Position numbers and translations under genes: made by a program | Assembly: GCF_015767265.1 (NCBI RefSeq) | Contig: NZ_JADPIB010000003.1 | Coordinates: forward strand, 186,001 to 250,000 | Origin: Aureivirga marina | GTDB taxonomy: Bacteria > Bacteroidota > Bacteroidia > Flavobacteriales > Flavobacteriaceae | Length of the DNA stretch: 64,000 nt | Direction of reading: 5' to 3' | Shown here: positions 34,369 to 43,421 of the stretch, in pieces | How positions within the stretch are numbered: position 1 is the first letter of the stretch | Layout: each line of letters begins with the position of its first letter | The notes under the pieces: generated by a model | Databases searched by the model: none | The model's input: the letters and a program-made list of their open reading frames with translations, nothing else | Told to the model about the DNA's origin: nothing

Positions 34369-36078
34369 ATGACTTATAAAAAAGAGAGGATTGACAATTG
34401 GTCAAGAAGGAAATTTTTGAACAAAGTAGGACAAGCAGGAGGAAGTTTAGCTTTATTTGAGGTGATGAGTTTGATGGGAATGTTTCAAACAAATGATGTT
34501 TGGGCAAAACCACCGGAAATTCCTTCAGATAAAGGAAAAGGAAAAACAGTTGCAATTTTGGGTGCCGGAATTTCAGGTTTGACAGCAGCTTATATGCTGA
34601 AAAATAGCGGTTATAATATTATTATTTTAGAAGCTGCAAATAGAGCTGGAGGAAGAAATTTTACTGCAAGAAGAGGAACTATTATAAAAGAGAAAACAAA
34701 GAGAGGAGAATCTGTTCAACAATGTGTTTTCGATAAAATGAAAAATGGAAAAGAACTGTATGTAAATATGGGGCCAGGTCGAATTTCTCATATGCACAAA
34801 AGAGTATTGCATTATTGTAAAGAATTTGATATTGATTTAGAGCCATATATTTTTCAATGTTCTAATAATATATTCTATTCAGAAGAAAATTCTCCAAAGA
34901 AAAAATTCACGCATAATCATATAAAATTTGATACAAACGGATATATTGCTGAGATTTTGGCAAATTCATTAGCTAAAGATGCAAGTTTTGGAAATTTAAA
35001 TCCAGAACAAAATAAAAAGATGCAATCACTTTTAAAAGTTTATGGAAATTTAACCAAAAAAAGTGATGGTTCTTATAAATATGAAGGCTCAAAAAGTATT
35101 CACTGTGGAACAGACGATGCTGGAAATCCGACACCAAATATTTATAGTTTATGTGATGCACCAGATAAAATTCCATTAGAAGATTTATTGAATTCTGGTT
35201 TTTGGGAAGATTCTTTTTATGCACATTATTATACAAATTGGCAACCAACTTTATTACAACCAGTTGGAGGAATGGATAAAATTATTGATGGATTTACAGA
35301 TAGATTAGAAGATTATATTATTTATAATGCACCAATTACAAAAATTAAAGTAAAGAAAAATGGTGTAAAGCTTGTTTATACAATGAATGATGAAGATTTT
35401 AATGTTGATGTTGATTATTGTATTTCAAGTATTCCAGCGCCAATTTTAAAGAAAATTCCAAATAATTTCGAATCTGAATTTAAAAAATCATTAGATTCTA
35501 TTGAATTTAGTAAAGCAACTAAAGTAGGATGGCAGTGTAATAATCGTTTTTGGGAATCAAAAGAGAATCATATTTTTGGTGGAATTTCATGGACGACTGA
35601 TCCTATCAGACAAATTTGGTATCCATCACATGATTTTTATGCAGATAAAGGTATTTTAGTTGGAGCTTATACTGGAGACAAAGATAAGTTAGGAGAATTA
35701 TCACCAGACGAAAGATGTTCGATAAGTAAACAAAGTGTTTCTAAATTTCATCCTGAAATTTTAGATAATGAAATTGTGCCACTTCACAAAGGAATTACAA
35801 TTTCTTGGCAACATGTTCCATATATTGAAGGTTCATGGCCTTTATGGAACCATCATGATATTATTGATGCGACACATACGAATGCATATAGAAGATTATT
35901 AATGCCAGATAGAAGGTTTTATATTATGGGAGATCAAGTTTCTACAATTCCAGGTTGGCAAGAAGGAGCGATGATGTCAGCAGAGCATGTAGTGATGCTT
36001 ATTAATGATATGAAACCAAAAGAAGTTCCAGAAGATGTTACAGCGCCAACAACGATGAAATCATTAAATTCATATTAA
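34369..36078 (+). CDS. Tat-exported flavin monoamine/amino-acid oxidase
   Basis: The 569-aa FAD enzyme is of the amine oxidase superfamily. A twin-arginine signal is visible (WSRRKFL, residues 11-17, then a hydrophobic stretch), implying folded export. The FAD-binding motif VAILGAGISGLTAAYML (61-77) continues to EAANRAGGR, and the C-terminal GWQEGAMMSAEHVV closes the flavin site. Relatives oxidise L-amino acids or amines to keto acids or aldehydes, releasing ammonia and hydrogen peroxide. The substrate is unknown. It is a single-gene unit with a long upstream spacer. Confidence 0.87.
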   Translation: MTYKKERIDNWSRRKFLNKVGQAGGSLALFEVMSLMGMFQTNDVWAKPPEIPSDKGKGKTVAILGAGISGLTAAYMLKNSGYNIIILEAANRAGGRNFTARRGTIIKEKTKRGESVQQCVFDKMKNGKELYVNMGPGRISHMHKRVLHYCKEFDIDLEPYIFQCSNNIFYSEENSPKKKFTHNHIKFDTNGYIAEILANSLAKDASFGNLNPEQNKKMQSLLKVYGNLTKKSDGSYKYEGSKSIHCGTDDAGNPTPNIYSLCDAPDKIPLEDLLNSGFWEDSFYAHYYTNWQPTLLQPVGGMDKIIDGFTDRLEDYIIYNAPITKIKVKKNGVKLVYTMNDEDFNVDVDYCISSIPAPILKKIPNNFESEFKKSLDSIEFSKATKVGWQCNNRFWESKENHIFGGISWTTDPIRQIWYPSHDFYADKGILVGAYTGDKDKLGELSPDERCSISKQSVSKFHPEILDNEIVPLHKGITISWQHVPYIEGSWPLWNHHDIIDATHTNAYRRLLMPDRRFYIMGDQVSTIPGWQEGAMMSAEHVVMLINDMKPKEVPEDVTAPTTMKSLNSY

Positions 36079-36083
36079 AAAAT

Positions 36084-36122
36084 AAAAGAAAGAATTGCTT
36101 AAAAATGGTAATTCTTTCTTTT
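36084..36122. terminator. Bidirectional terminator between oxidase and 36137-36649 genes
   Basis: A 13-bp perfect stem, AAAAGAAAGAATT (36084-36096) with AATTCTTTCTTTT (36110-36122), has a 13-base loop. It sits between convergent genes. Confidence 0.8.
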
Positions 36123-36136
36123 ATTTTAAATATAAA

Positions 36137-36649
36137 TTATAACATCATACTAACTTCATTTTTGATAAATGAAAGTCCAGTTGCTGTCGGAGATTCTCCT
36201 TCAATCATTAGTTTTAAAACTTCTTCACGAAGTTGTTGTGCAGTTTTTACTTCTGTATTTGCAGTAGCTTTTTTCAAAAGATGAATTGTTGCATTTTTTG
36301 TAGTCAGAATAGCATTCCAACATTCTTTTGAAACATATATTTGTTGGGTTAAATTATGTTCAAACTCTTGCTCAATATTTTGAACCAAAAGATTTAAATA
36401 ATCTTCTTTTTTATCACTAATTGGTTGAATTCTCATTACGATTTTATTCGGACTGATTCTTTCTAAAAAAAGAGTCATTCTTTCATAAGCTTGTAATTTA
36501 AGTGGTAAAGATGTTTTTTGACCTTCTTTCATCAATTCGAAACGTCTTCTTTTTTGTTCATTCTTCAAGAAATTCGTCAAAAAATAGTATGAAGTTCCAG
36601 CAGTGATAATTGCAGGAACAGTATATCCAATAATATCGATAACTTCCAT
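36137..36649 (-). CDS. Membrane-anchored hypothetical protein, Bacteroidota type
   Basis: The 170-aa protein has one N-terminal membrane helix (about residues 8-26, IGYTVPAIITAGTSYYFL), then a basic KRRRFELMKEG segment and a helical cytosolic domain with PLKLQAYERMTLFLERISP. I think it belongs to a family conserved in Flavobacteriia, but I cannot assign a function. It is transcribed alone and converges on the amine oxidase gene. Confidence 0.72.
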   Translation of the reverse strand: MEVIDIIGYTVPAIITAGTSYYFLTNFLKNEQKRRRFELMKEGQKTSLPLKLQAYERMTLFLERISPNKIVMRIQPISDKKEDYLNLLVQNIEQEFEHNLTQQIYVSKECWNAILTTKNATIHLLKKATANTEVKTAQQLREEVLKLMIEGESPTATGLSFIKNEVSMML

Positions 36650-36911
36650 TAATAAAAGTGTTTTTTCTTTGTTTTTATAAGGTTCTTTGGTTAGTTTGAA
36701 AATGAATTCAAATTTATCATAAAAAAATTAGAAATCACCCATTAAATTGAATTAATAATATTAGTACTTTTTATTCTTTTCTCAAAAAAGAATTATAAAT
36801 GTAAAAAAAAGTAATTAAAATATTAAGGATGTATGATTTATTTTAGAACATATGGAAATCAAAAAGCATTTTTATAACTTTACGAATTCTAAATCAAATG
36901 CGGTATACAAG

Positions 36912-37808
36912 ATGAAAAAGGTAGTTTTATTATTATTTGTATTATTTTCATTCCACACAAAAGCACAAGATTGCAACACAGAAATTCCGTTTGGAGAGAA
37001 CGCTGAAGTTGGAGCTTTTGCAAGAATTAATGGAGCAAATATTTATTTTGAAACCTATGGAGACCCCGAAAATCAAACTATTTTAATTATTCATGAAAAT
37101 GGAGGTTCTATTAAAACAATGGGTTGTCAGATTAGTCATTTTTTAGAAAATTATCATGTAATTTCTGCGGATAATAGAGCACATGGTAAATCAGAAGGAG
37201 ATGCAAAATGGTTGACTTTTGAGCAGATGGCAAATGACTATATAGCAATTATGGATTATTTATCAATTGCTAGGGTTTTTATAATTGGTTATGGGGATGG
37301 AGCAAATATTGCATTAGAATTAGCGAGTAAACACCCAAATAGAGTTTCTAAATTAGTGGTTTCTTCCCCTAATTTACGTCCAGGAAGTGATGCAATTCAT
37401 GTTTCTGAGCTTGAAACAAATAGAAATTATTTAGAAAAAATTGAAGAGAAAATTTTCAGAAATGACTCTACAAATAATTGGGAAAGGGCAAGAGCACAAA
37501 TGGAGTTGATGAAGTTTCAGCCTAATATGTCAAATCAAGATTTAAAAAGAATCGAATGTCCTGTATTGGTTGTGGCATCTGATAATGATGTAGTTAAGTT
37601 GGGTCATGTGATAGATATATACAATAATTTGAAAAAAGCACAGTTATTTATAATACCAAATACTTCATACGATTATATTCATAAAGAATATGTTTTTTAC
37701 AATTTTGTTGTAGAAAAGTTTTTGGATGAACCGTTTGAAGAAAAACACACTGTATCTAGGAATAAAGAGTTTAAATCTTCTCCAATTAAGGAGTTAGAGA
37801 AGAAATAA
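36912..37808 (+). CDS. Secreted alpha/beta-hydrolase fold protein lacking catalytic Ser and His
   Basis: The 298-aa protein starts at the ATG 36912, where a signal peptide (KKVVLLLFVLFSFHTKAQ) begins; an upstream ATG at 36852 would bury it. The alpha/beta-hydrolase fold is clear: HENGGS oxyanion turn, DNRAHGKSEG and LVVASDNDVV with a candidate acid. The nucleophile elbow reads GYGDG (126-130), so Gly128 replaces the expected Ser. The usual GH near the end reads SY (Tyr253 for His). It is probably not a classical hydrolase and may be a binding or signalling protein. A small lipoprotein gene and a sensor kinase gene follow. Confidence 0.78.
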   Translation: MKKVVLLLFVLFSFHTKAQDCNTEIPFGENAEVGAFARINGANIYFETYGDPENQTILIIHENGGSIKTMGCQISHFLENYHVISADNRAHGKSEGDAKWLTFEQMANDYIAIMDYLSIARVFIIGYGDGANIALELASKHPNRVSKLVVSSPNLRPGSDAIHVSELETNRNYLEKIEEKIFRNDSTNNWERARAQMELMKFQPNMSNQDLKRIECPVLVVASDNDVVKLGHVIDIYNNLKKAQLFIIPNTSYDYIHKEYVFYNFVVEKFLDEPFEEKHTVSRNKEFKSSPIKELEKK

Positions 37809-37812
37809 ATGT

Positions 37813-37854
37813 ATGTCAGTTATTCCTATTATGATGTCAGTTATTCCATTAATG
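37813..37854 (+). repeat. Two tandem 21-bp direct repeats
   Basis: ATGTCAGTTATTCC occurs at 37813-37826 and again at 37834-37847, exactly 21 bp apart (about two helical turns); the following seven bases are partly conserved. The pair starts 4 bp after the stop of the pseudo-hydrolase gene and about 100 bp before the lipoprotein gene, so it could be an operator or chance duplication. Confidence 0.6.
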
Positions 37855-37952
37855 TGTTAAAATATGAAGTTTTTTCTTAAAATTTTTCTAAAAGAAATAT
37901 TAATATATATCTTGTGAGAAAATCAATTAAAAACTTAAAAAAAATACTACTT

Positions 37953-38180
37953 ATGAAACTATTATTAAAATCTTTCGTACTATTATCATTAGGGGCCGTT
38001 GTTATTTCATGTACTGACAATGATGAAATTGTAGAAACTGATCAAGGAATTATTGAATTTGGTGATATCAAAGGAACTGGTGGAGATGATGATATTGATT
38101 GGGATATTTTAGATCCAGGAAATTATGATAGAACTCCGAAAGAGGAAAATAATAAGGATAAAGAAAACAAAAAAGGATAA
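37953..38180 (+). CDS. Small acidic lipoprotein
   Basis: The 75-aa protein starts at ATG 37953. A lipoprotein signal ends in LGAVVISC, giving a lipidated Cys at residue 20. The mature part is short and acidic (TDNDEIVETDQG, then GGDDDIDWDILDPG) and ends in a lysine/asparagine-rich tail. No family was recognised. An in-frame start at 37914 (GTG) would add 13 residues before the signal and is less likely. It lies just upstream of the TPR kinase gene and might be part of the same sensory unit. Confidence 0.65.
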   Translation: MKLLLKSFVLLSLGAVVISCTDNDEIVETDQGIIEFGDIKGTGGDDDIDWDILDPGNYDRTPKEENNKDKENKKG

Positions 38181-38249
38181 TTTATTTAGAATAAAAGAAA
38201 ATTTTTTAATTCAATAAATTATAATACGTTTGTATCAAAACACAGAAAA

Positions 38250-40322
38250 TTGAATATAAAAATTAATAAATTAATAGGATATTTAGTATTTATAAGTATC
38301 CTATTTTTTACGTATTTTACTTTTAGCAGATGTAGTTTTGTTACTTCTAAAAAAGAAACAATTACAGACACAAATTTAATTAAAAAAGAATTATTAGATT
38401 TTGGGAAAAAGAAAGATAGTTCTTTACACTTCAAAAATACTTATTTAAATGATTTTTATATAAAATATAAATCAGAATTATCAGATTCTTCCAATATAGG
38501 TTATTTGATAAAACTTTCTACTTATTATAATGAGATTGGAAATGACAAGCGATTTTATAAATTAAATAAACAAGCGTTAGAAATTGCTGATGAATTTAAA
38601 GATACATTATCATTAGCTAGAATTAATTGGAATTTTGCACATTTCTATAAAAAAAGAGAAGTTTATGATAGTGCATATTATCATTATTATAATGCTTTAA
38701 AGGGCTATGAATCAAAAAATGAAAAACATGAAATAGCCTTGATGAAATATGGAATGTCTGTAATCAGAGGTTTTTTTGGAGATTATTTAGGAGCTGAAAA
38801 ATTGACAATTTCTTCTTTGAATATCTTTAAAGAATTAAATGCTCAAAATAATGTGCAATCTATGTATAATCATCTTGGTCTATTACAAAAAGATTTAGAT
38901 GAATTAGATAAAGCTGAAAGATATCATATCAAAGCTCTTGAAATCATAAAAGAATTAGAAAAAGATAATAAGGATAATTTATATATAAGAACTTATAATA
39001 ATCTTGGAAGAGTTTATCAAGAAAAAAGGGAATTTGAAAAATCTTTGTATTATTTTGACGAAGCTTTAAAACTTGTTGATAAAAAAGACGAAATTAAATA
39101 TGCAAGATTAATTGATAATTATGCTTATACAAAAGTACTTCAAGGAAATACTAATAATAATGTTTTAAACAATTTAAATAAAGCACTTGAAATTAGAAAA
39201 AGTATTGATAATAAATCTGGGGAACTTATAAGTAAATTACATATTGCAGAATATTTTTTAAAGAAGAATAATCAAGATAGAGCTCTTGAAACTGCACGTG
39301 AAGCATTAGAAATTTCTGAAAAATTAGCAAACACAGAGAATTATCTTAAAGCTTTACATTTATTATCAGAAATCGATATTGATAAAAGAGGAGAGCATTT
39401 AGAAGATTATATTAAAGTATCTGATAGTGTAACAAAAAGAGAACGAAGAATTCAAAATAAATTTGCTAGAATCGAGTTTGAAACAGATGAATATATTGAG
39501 AAAACAAGAATATTAACACAAAAAACAGAGCAATTATCTGAACAAAAAATCTGGTTGGTTTCTTTCCTATTTTTTCTAATTGTATTAATCATATTAATTT
39601 ACTTTTTGATTGTTCAAAAGCAAAGAAATGAGAAATTACTTTTAGAAAATGAAAAGCAACAAATGAATGAACAAATTTATTCTTTAAAACTGAATCAACA
39701 TATGAAAATTCAGAATGAAAAGAATAATGAACGAAACAGAATTTCTGAAGAATTGCATGATAGCGTATTAAGTAAATTATTTGGTGTACGATTACATTTA
39801 AGTTTTTTTAAAATGAGTGATATTGATAAGGATACAAAATCTACTTTTGAAAATCACCTTACTGAATTACAAGAAATCGAAAAAGAAATTAGAGGAATTA
39901 CACATCAATTAAATAAGTCTTCTGAAGATATTAATGTAAACTTTGTAAGTTTAATTAAAGAATTAATTTTAAGTAAAGAAAGTATAACGGATTGTAAATT
40001 TTCCTTACATTCTGAAAATGATGATTGGGAAAATGTTGCAATTGAAATACGAGTAAATTTATATAGAATTATTCAAGAGGCAATACAAAATATTCTAAAA
40101 CATGCAAAAGCAAAAAATGTTGATATCAGCATTAAAAGACATGCAAATCAATTTATTGAAATCATTATAAAAGATGATGGAGTTGGATTCGATTTGAAAA
40201 AGAAAAAGAATGGAATTGGGGTAAAAAATATTAAGGCTAGAGTATTAAAACTTAAAGGAGAAGTTGAATTTAAATCAGAGTTAGGAAAAGGTGTTGAAAT
40301 AAAAATAACGATTCCTACATGA
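38250..40322 (+). CDS. TPR-domain sensor histidine kinase (HisKA_3)
   Basis: The 690-aa protein has an N-terminal hydrophobic segment (residues 8-25), a periplasmic TPR array (clear units around 120-370, such as YNHLGLLQKDLDELDKAERYHIKALEI), one membrane helix (about 434-456), a coiled coil, the phosphoacceptor His502 in SEELHDSVLS, and a complete ATPase domain with EAIQNILKHA, DDGVGF and GIGVKNIKAR. The only start seen is a TTG at 38250. It resembles the tandem kinases at 1-4007 but has an intact ATP-binding domain. The partner regulator gene begins 8 bp downstream. Confidence 0.87.
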   Translation: MNIKINKLIGYLVFISILFFTYFTFSRCSFVTSKKETITDTNLIKKELLDFGKKKDSSLHFKNTYLNDFYIKYKSELSDSSNIGYLIKLSTYYNEIGNDKRFYKLNKQALEIADEFKDTLSLARINWNFAHFYKKREVYDSAYYHYYNALKGYESKNEKHEIALMKYGMSVIRGFFGDYLGAEKLTISSLNIFKELNAQNNVQSMYNHLGLLQKDLDELDKAERYHIKALEIIKELEKDNKDNLYIRTYNNLGRVYQEKREFEKSLYYFDEALKLVDKKDEIKYARLIDNYAYTKVLQGNTNNNVLNNLNKALEIRKSIDNKSGELISKLHIAEYFLKKNNQDRALETAREALEISEKLANTENYLKALHLLSEIDIDKRGEHLEDYIKVSDSVTKRERRIQNKFARIEFETDEYIEKTRILTQKTEQLSEQKIWLVSFLFFLIVLIILIYFLIVQKQRNEKLLLENEKQQMNEQIYSLKLNQHMKIQNEKNNERNRISEELHDSVLSKLFGVRLHLSFFKMSDIDKDTKSTFENHLTELQEIEKEIRGITHQLNKSSEDINVNFVSLIKELILSKESITDCKFSLHSENDDWENVAIEIRVNLYRIIQEAIQNILKHAKAKNVDISIKRHANQFIEIIIKDDGVGFDLKKKKNGIGVKNIKARVLKLKGEVEFKSELGKGVEIKITIPT

Positions 40323-40329
40323 AGTCATT

Positions 40330-40779
40330 ATGAAAAAAAATTATAAAGTATTTATAGTTGAAGATCATCCCCTAATATGCAAAGCCTATCAAAAAACATT
40401 AGATTTTGTTTCTGAAAAAACGGGAGTAGTTTTCAAAGAAATAGTTGTATGTAATACTTTAGAAAATGCGTATCAGAAAATATCAGATTGTCATGAAAAT
40501 AATATTGAAATAGATATTATTTTTCTAGATGTACAATTAACTCCAGCTCCAAAACATGAAATTTATTCTGGTTTGGATTTGGGTGAGGAAATTAAAAAGA
40601 AAATGCCTAATACTAGCATTATTCTGTTAACTGCTTTTGAATATTTAGAAAATGATTCTAAAGTACATGAGAAATTAAATCCAAAAGCTTTATTAATTAA
40701 AAATGATATTAATTTGGATACTCTTATCAATTCAATTATTTCAATTATAAAAGAAAGAAATTGCGAAATTGCATTCTAA
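40330..40779 (+). CDS. Receiver-only response regulator
   Basis: The 149-aa protein consists of one REC domain: acidic pair Glu11/Asp12, phosphoacceptor Asp67 in IIFLDVQL, Thr101 and Lys124. Regulators next to HisKA_3 TPR kinases usually carry a C-terminal LuxR-type DNA-binding domain. Here the protein ends at residue 149 and the next gene follows 10 bp later on the other strand, so no output domain is encoded. It may act through protein contact, or its output domain may have been lost. Confidence 0.83.
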   Translation: MKKNYKVFIVEDHPLICKAYQKTLDFVSEKTGVVFKEIVVCNTLENAYQKISDCHENNIEIDIIFLDVQLTPAPKHEIYSGLDLGEEIKKKMPNTSIILLTAFEYLENDSKVHEKLNPKALLIKNDINLDTLINSIISIIKERNCEIAF

Positions 40780-40788
40780 TATTTTGAT

Positions 40789-41676
40789 TTAAAAATCGTG
40801 GTATTTTTGTGCATATTTATAACCTTTACTCCACCATTTTTCCATTTGATCCTTTTTGAAAATTAATGGATTTAGTGTTAAAACTTGTGGAGTATAATAA
40901 AAATTTAATTTAATATCAGCATGTTCAGCTCGGAGTTTTCCAATTGCAATATCACGTTGTTCTAAGTTATAAATCATAAAGTCAAAAGCTTGAAATAAAA
41001 CGGTAAATGCATTTGTTGCTGTGAGCTGATTATATTGCATTTCTTCCGTGTCTAAAACAATAATATCAATTTCTTTAGCACCTTCCATGATTGCTTTTCG
41101 AATTGGAATAATGGATCCAAAACTTCCGTCCGCATATTGTTTTCTATCTTTTTCTAAAAGACTCATAAAAGGAACTAAATTACAAGAAGCCCAAACCCAA
41201 TCACAATAGTCATCATACGAATAATCGTGTAATTTCTTGAATTCAATTTTTTTCTCTGTAAAATTAGAAACGGTTATATAGATTTCATGATCTGAATCTT
41301 TAATTTGCTGATAATCTTCATGAGAAATACTATTTCGGATTAATCGTTTTAAATTTAAACTCTGCCCAAATGTTTTTTCTCTTTTGATTAAACTCCATAA
41401 TAATGTCCAAATATTTACTTGAATATTGTCATGTCCATGAATTTTACGAATTTTAAAAGGACAATTATTAAAAATAGAATCTTGTGTTACATTGGTGTAT
41501 AATTCTTTTATTTCAGCTAATTTTCCTAAAGCCAAATGTGTAACTAACAAACTTCCAGTAGAGGAACCAATAAACATATCATAGTCTTTTTTTTGATTTT
41601 TAATCAAATACTCTGCTATTCCACCTGCAAAAGCACCCTTTGCTCCACCACCAGAAATTACCAATGCTTTTTTCAT
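40789..41676 (-). CDS. Patatin-like phospholipase
   Basis: The 295-aa protein is a patatin-family lipid acyl hydrolase with a Ser-Asp dyad. The oxyanion loop is GGGAKG (residues 9-14), the nucleophile is Ser39 in GSSTG, and the Asp lies in ADGSFGS (about 187-193). There is no signal peptide, so it is probably cytoplasmic or peripheral to the membrane. It is transcribed alone, convergent with the response regulator gene with 9 bp between the stops. Confidence 0.87.
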   Translation of the reverse strand: MKKALVISGGGAKGAFAGGIAEYLIKNQKKDYDMFIGSSTGSLLVTHLALGKLAEIKELYTNVTQDSIFNNCPFKIRKIHGHDNIQVNIWTLLWSLIKREKTFGQSLNLKRLIRNSISHEDYQQIKDSDHEIYITVSNFTEKKIEFKKLHDYSYDDYCDWVWASCNLVPFMSLLEKDRKQYADGSFGSIIPIRKAIMEGAKEIDIIVLDTEEMQYNQLTATNAFTVLFQAFDFMIYNLEQRDIAIGKLRAEHADIKLNFYYTPQVLTLNPLIFKKDQMEKWWSKGYKYAQKYHDF

Positions 41677-41718
41677 ATTTTGTTCCTAAGTTTTTTTTAT
41701 GATATTATTATTTTATTA

Positions 41719-41726
41719 TACATTTG
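41719..41726 (+). promoter_or_regulatory. Probable -7 promoter element before lipoprotein genes
   Basis: TACATTTG fits TAnnTTTG and lies 21 bp before the ATG at 41748, in the spacer between divergent genes. Confidence 0.45.
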
Positions 41727-41747
41727 ACGAAATAAAAAATATTATTT

Positions 41748-42785
41748 ATGCTAAAAAAATTAATATATTTTCTGTTTGTAACTATTTTCCTATCATGTGG
41801 AAACTCTTCTTCTAAAAATAATGAAAAAAAAATTGTTTTAAAAGAATATCAAATTCCAAAAACTGAAATCCGTGCAATTTCAGCAATTGATTCAACTACA
41901 GTTTGGTATGGAGGTTCTAATGAACATTTTGGTTTTATTAGAAATTCTGTAAATATTGAATTAGAATTAGATTCTTTTCCAAGAAATGAAAAGAAAATGA
42001 ACTTTAGAGGAATTGTCAAAAATGGAGAAAATTTATTTTTACTTAGCATTGAAAAACCTGCTGGAATCATAAAATTTAATCAAGGAACTTCTTTTGTTTA
42101 TAAAGATACTTTAGAAAATGCTTTTTTTGATGCAATTAATTTTTGGAATGATAAAGAAGGTTTGGTAATGGGAGATCCTACAAATGGATGTTTAACTATT
42201 TTAAAAACAACAGATGGTGGAAATTCATGGAATCGAATTTCTTGTGATAAAATTCCAACTTTAGAAGAAGGAGAAGCTGCTTTTGCTGCAAGTAATACAA
42301 ATATTGCTTTATATGAAAATAATGCGTGGATTGTCACAGGTGGAAAAAAAGCTAGAATTTTACATTCAAAAGATAAAGGCGAAACTTGGGAAATATTTAA
42401 TACTCCAGTAATTCAAGGTCTAACAATGACTGGAATTTATTCAGTTGATTTTTTAGATGCAAATACAGGAATAATTATGGGAGGAAATTGGGATAAAAAA
42501 CAAGACACAAAAGCTACAAAGGCTATGACAATTGATGGAGGTAAAACATGGACATTAATTGCAAATGAACAAATACCTGGATATATTAGTTGTGTAAAAT
42601 TTGTTCCTGAAACAAACGGAAAAGAAATTGTAGCTGTAAGTTCAGAAGGAATTTATTTTTCTGGAGATAAAGGAGATAATTGGTCTAAATTAAGTGAAAA
42701 AGGATTTTATACAATTTCATTTGTTTCTCCAACAGTCGCTTGGTTAGGTGGAAGTAATAAATTGGCACGTTTAACATTAAAATAA
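41748..42785 (+). CDS. BNR/YCF48-like beta-propeller lipoprotein
   Basis: The 345-aa lipoprotein (signal LIYFLFVTIFLSC, lipid Cys at about 17) has a repeated beta-propeller with BNR/Asp-box-like blades: TTDGGNSWNRIS, SKDKGETWEIF, TIDGGKTWTLIA and SGDKGDNWSKLS. Similar proteins are often labelled oxidoreductase or photosystem-stability-like without evidence. It probably binds a ligand or partner at the cell envelope. A second lipoprotein gene follows 9 bp downstream. Confidence 0.8.
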   Translation: MLKKLIYFLFVTIFLSCGNSSSKNNEKKIVLKEYQIPKTEIRAISAIDSTTVWYGGSNEHFGFIRNSVNIELELDSFPRNEKKMNFRGIVKNGENLFLLSIEKPAGIIKFNQGTSFVYKDTLENAFFDAINFWNDKEGLVMGDPTNGCLTILKTTDGGNSWNRISCDKIPTLEEGEAAFAASNTNIALYENNAWIVTGGKKARILHSKDKGETWEIFNTPVIQGLTMTGIYSVDFLDANTGIIMGGNWDKKQDTKATKAMTIDGGKTWTLIANEQIPGYISCVKFVPETNGKEIVAVSSEGIYFSGDKGDNWSKLSEKGFYTISFVSPTVAWLGGSNKLARLTLK

Positions 42786-42794
42786 CAAAACCCG

Positions 42795-43385
42795 ATGATT
42801 AAAACATACATTCATAATATTTATTTAATTTTTATTCTATTAGTTTGTATTGGATGTTCTAAAAATCCGACAACTTATTTGAATTCAGAATTTGATTGTT
42901 CTAGTTCTGAATATAAAACTAATGATTTAGAGGAGGTTATAGATATAAAGAAAAACTTTATCATGAAAATCCCTGAAACTTGGAAAACAAACTTATATTA
43001 TAGCGATTATGAAAGTGAAATTTTTTCGGCAGATACTACGAAAAGTTTAACAAATACTTTTATTTTAGATGTCTCAATGGTCAACGGTAATTTAAAAATG
43101 GATCAAGATTCAGAATCTCTTGTAATTAATAAATATGTGCAAGAAGAAGGTTTGGAATTAATTTCAAGCGGAAGAGGAGACTTTCAAGGGAAGAAAAGTT
43201 TTTGGTTTTTAGCAGAAGGATCGAGAAGAGATTATAAGTACACAAATTATTTAGTCTTTGTAAAAAATAGTGAAAGAAAATATTTAAAAATGAAAACTGA
43301 AATGTTTGGTGGAACTGGAATCGATAATAAAATTTGCAACTCAATAGAATTAATTAATCAAATTAAAATACTAGATAACTATTAA
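42795..43385 (+). CDS. Hypothetical lipoprotein
   Basis: The 196-aa protein has a lipoprotein signal ending FILLVCIGC (Cys at about 21). The mature part contains KNFIMKIPETWKTNLYYSDYESEI, typical of small PsbP/DUF-like envelope proteins that begin with a phrase like 'MKIPENW'. No family can be named with certainty. It is probably co-transcribed with the propeller lipoprotein upstream. Confidence 0.72.
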   Translation: MIKTYIHNIYLIFILLVCIGCSKNPTTYLNSEFDCSSSEYKTNDLEEVIDIKKNFIMKIPETWKTNLYYSDYESEIFSADTTKSLTNTFILDVSMVNGNLKMDQDSESLVINKYVQEEGLELISSGRGDFQGKKSFWFLAEGSRRDYKYTNYLVFVKNSERKYLKMKTEMFGGTGIDNKICNSIELINQIKILDNY

Positions 43386-43421
43386 ACAATAAAAACAATC
43401 CTAATTTTAAAAATTAACTAA

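Noticed and set aside
36852-36911. Longer start for the alpha/beta-hydrolase gene
   Set aside because: The upstream ATG would place 20 residues before a normal signal peptide.
37813-37854. CRISPR-like repeat
   Set aside because: Only two 21-bp units with no spacers between them and no cas genes in the window.
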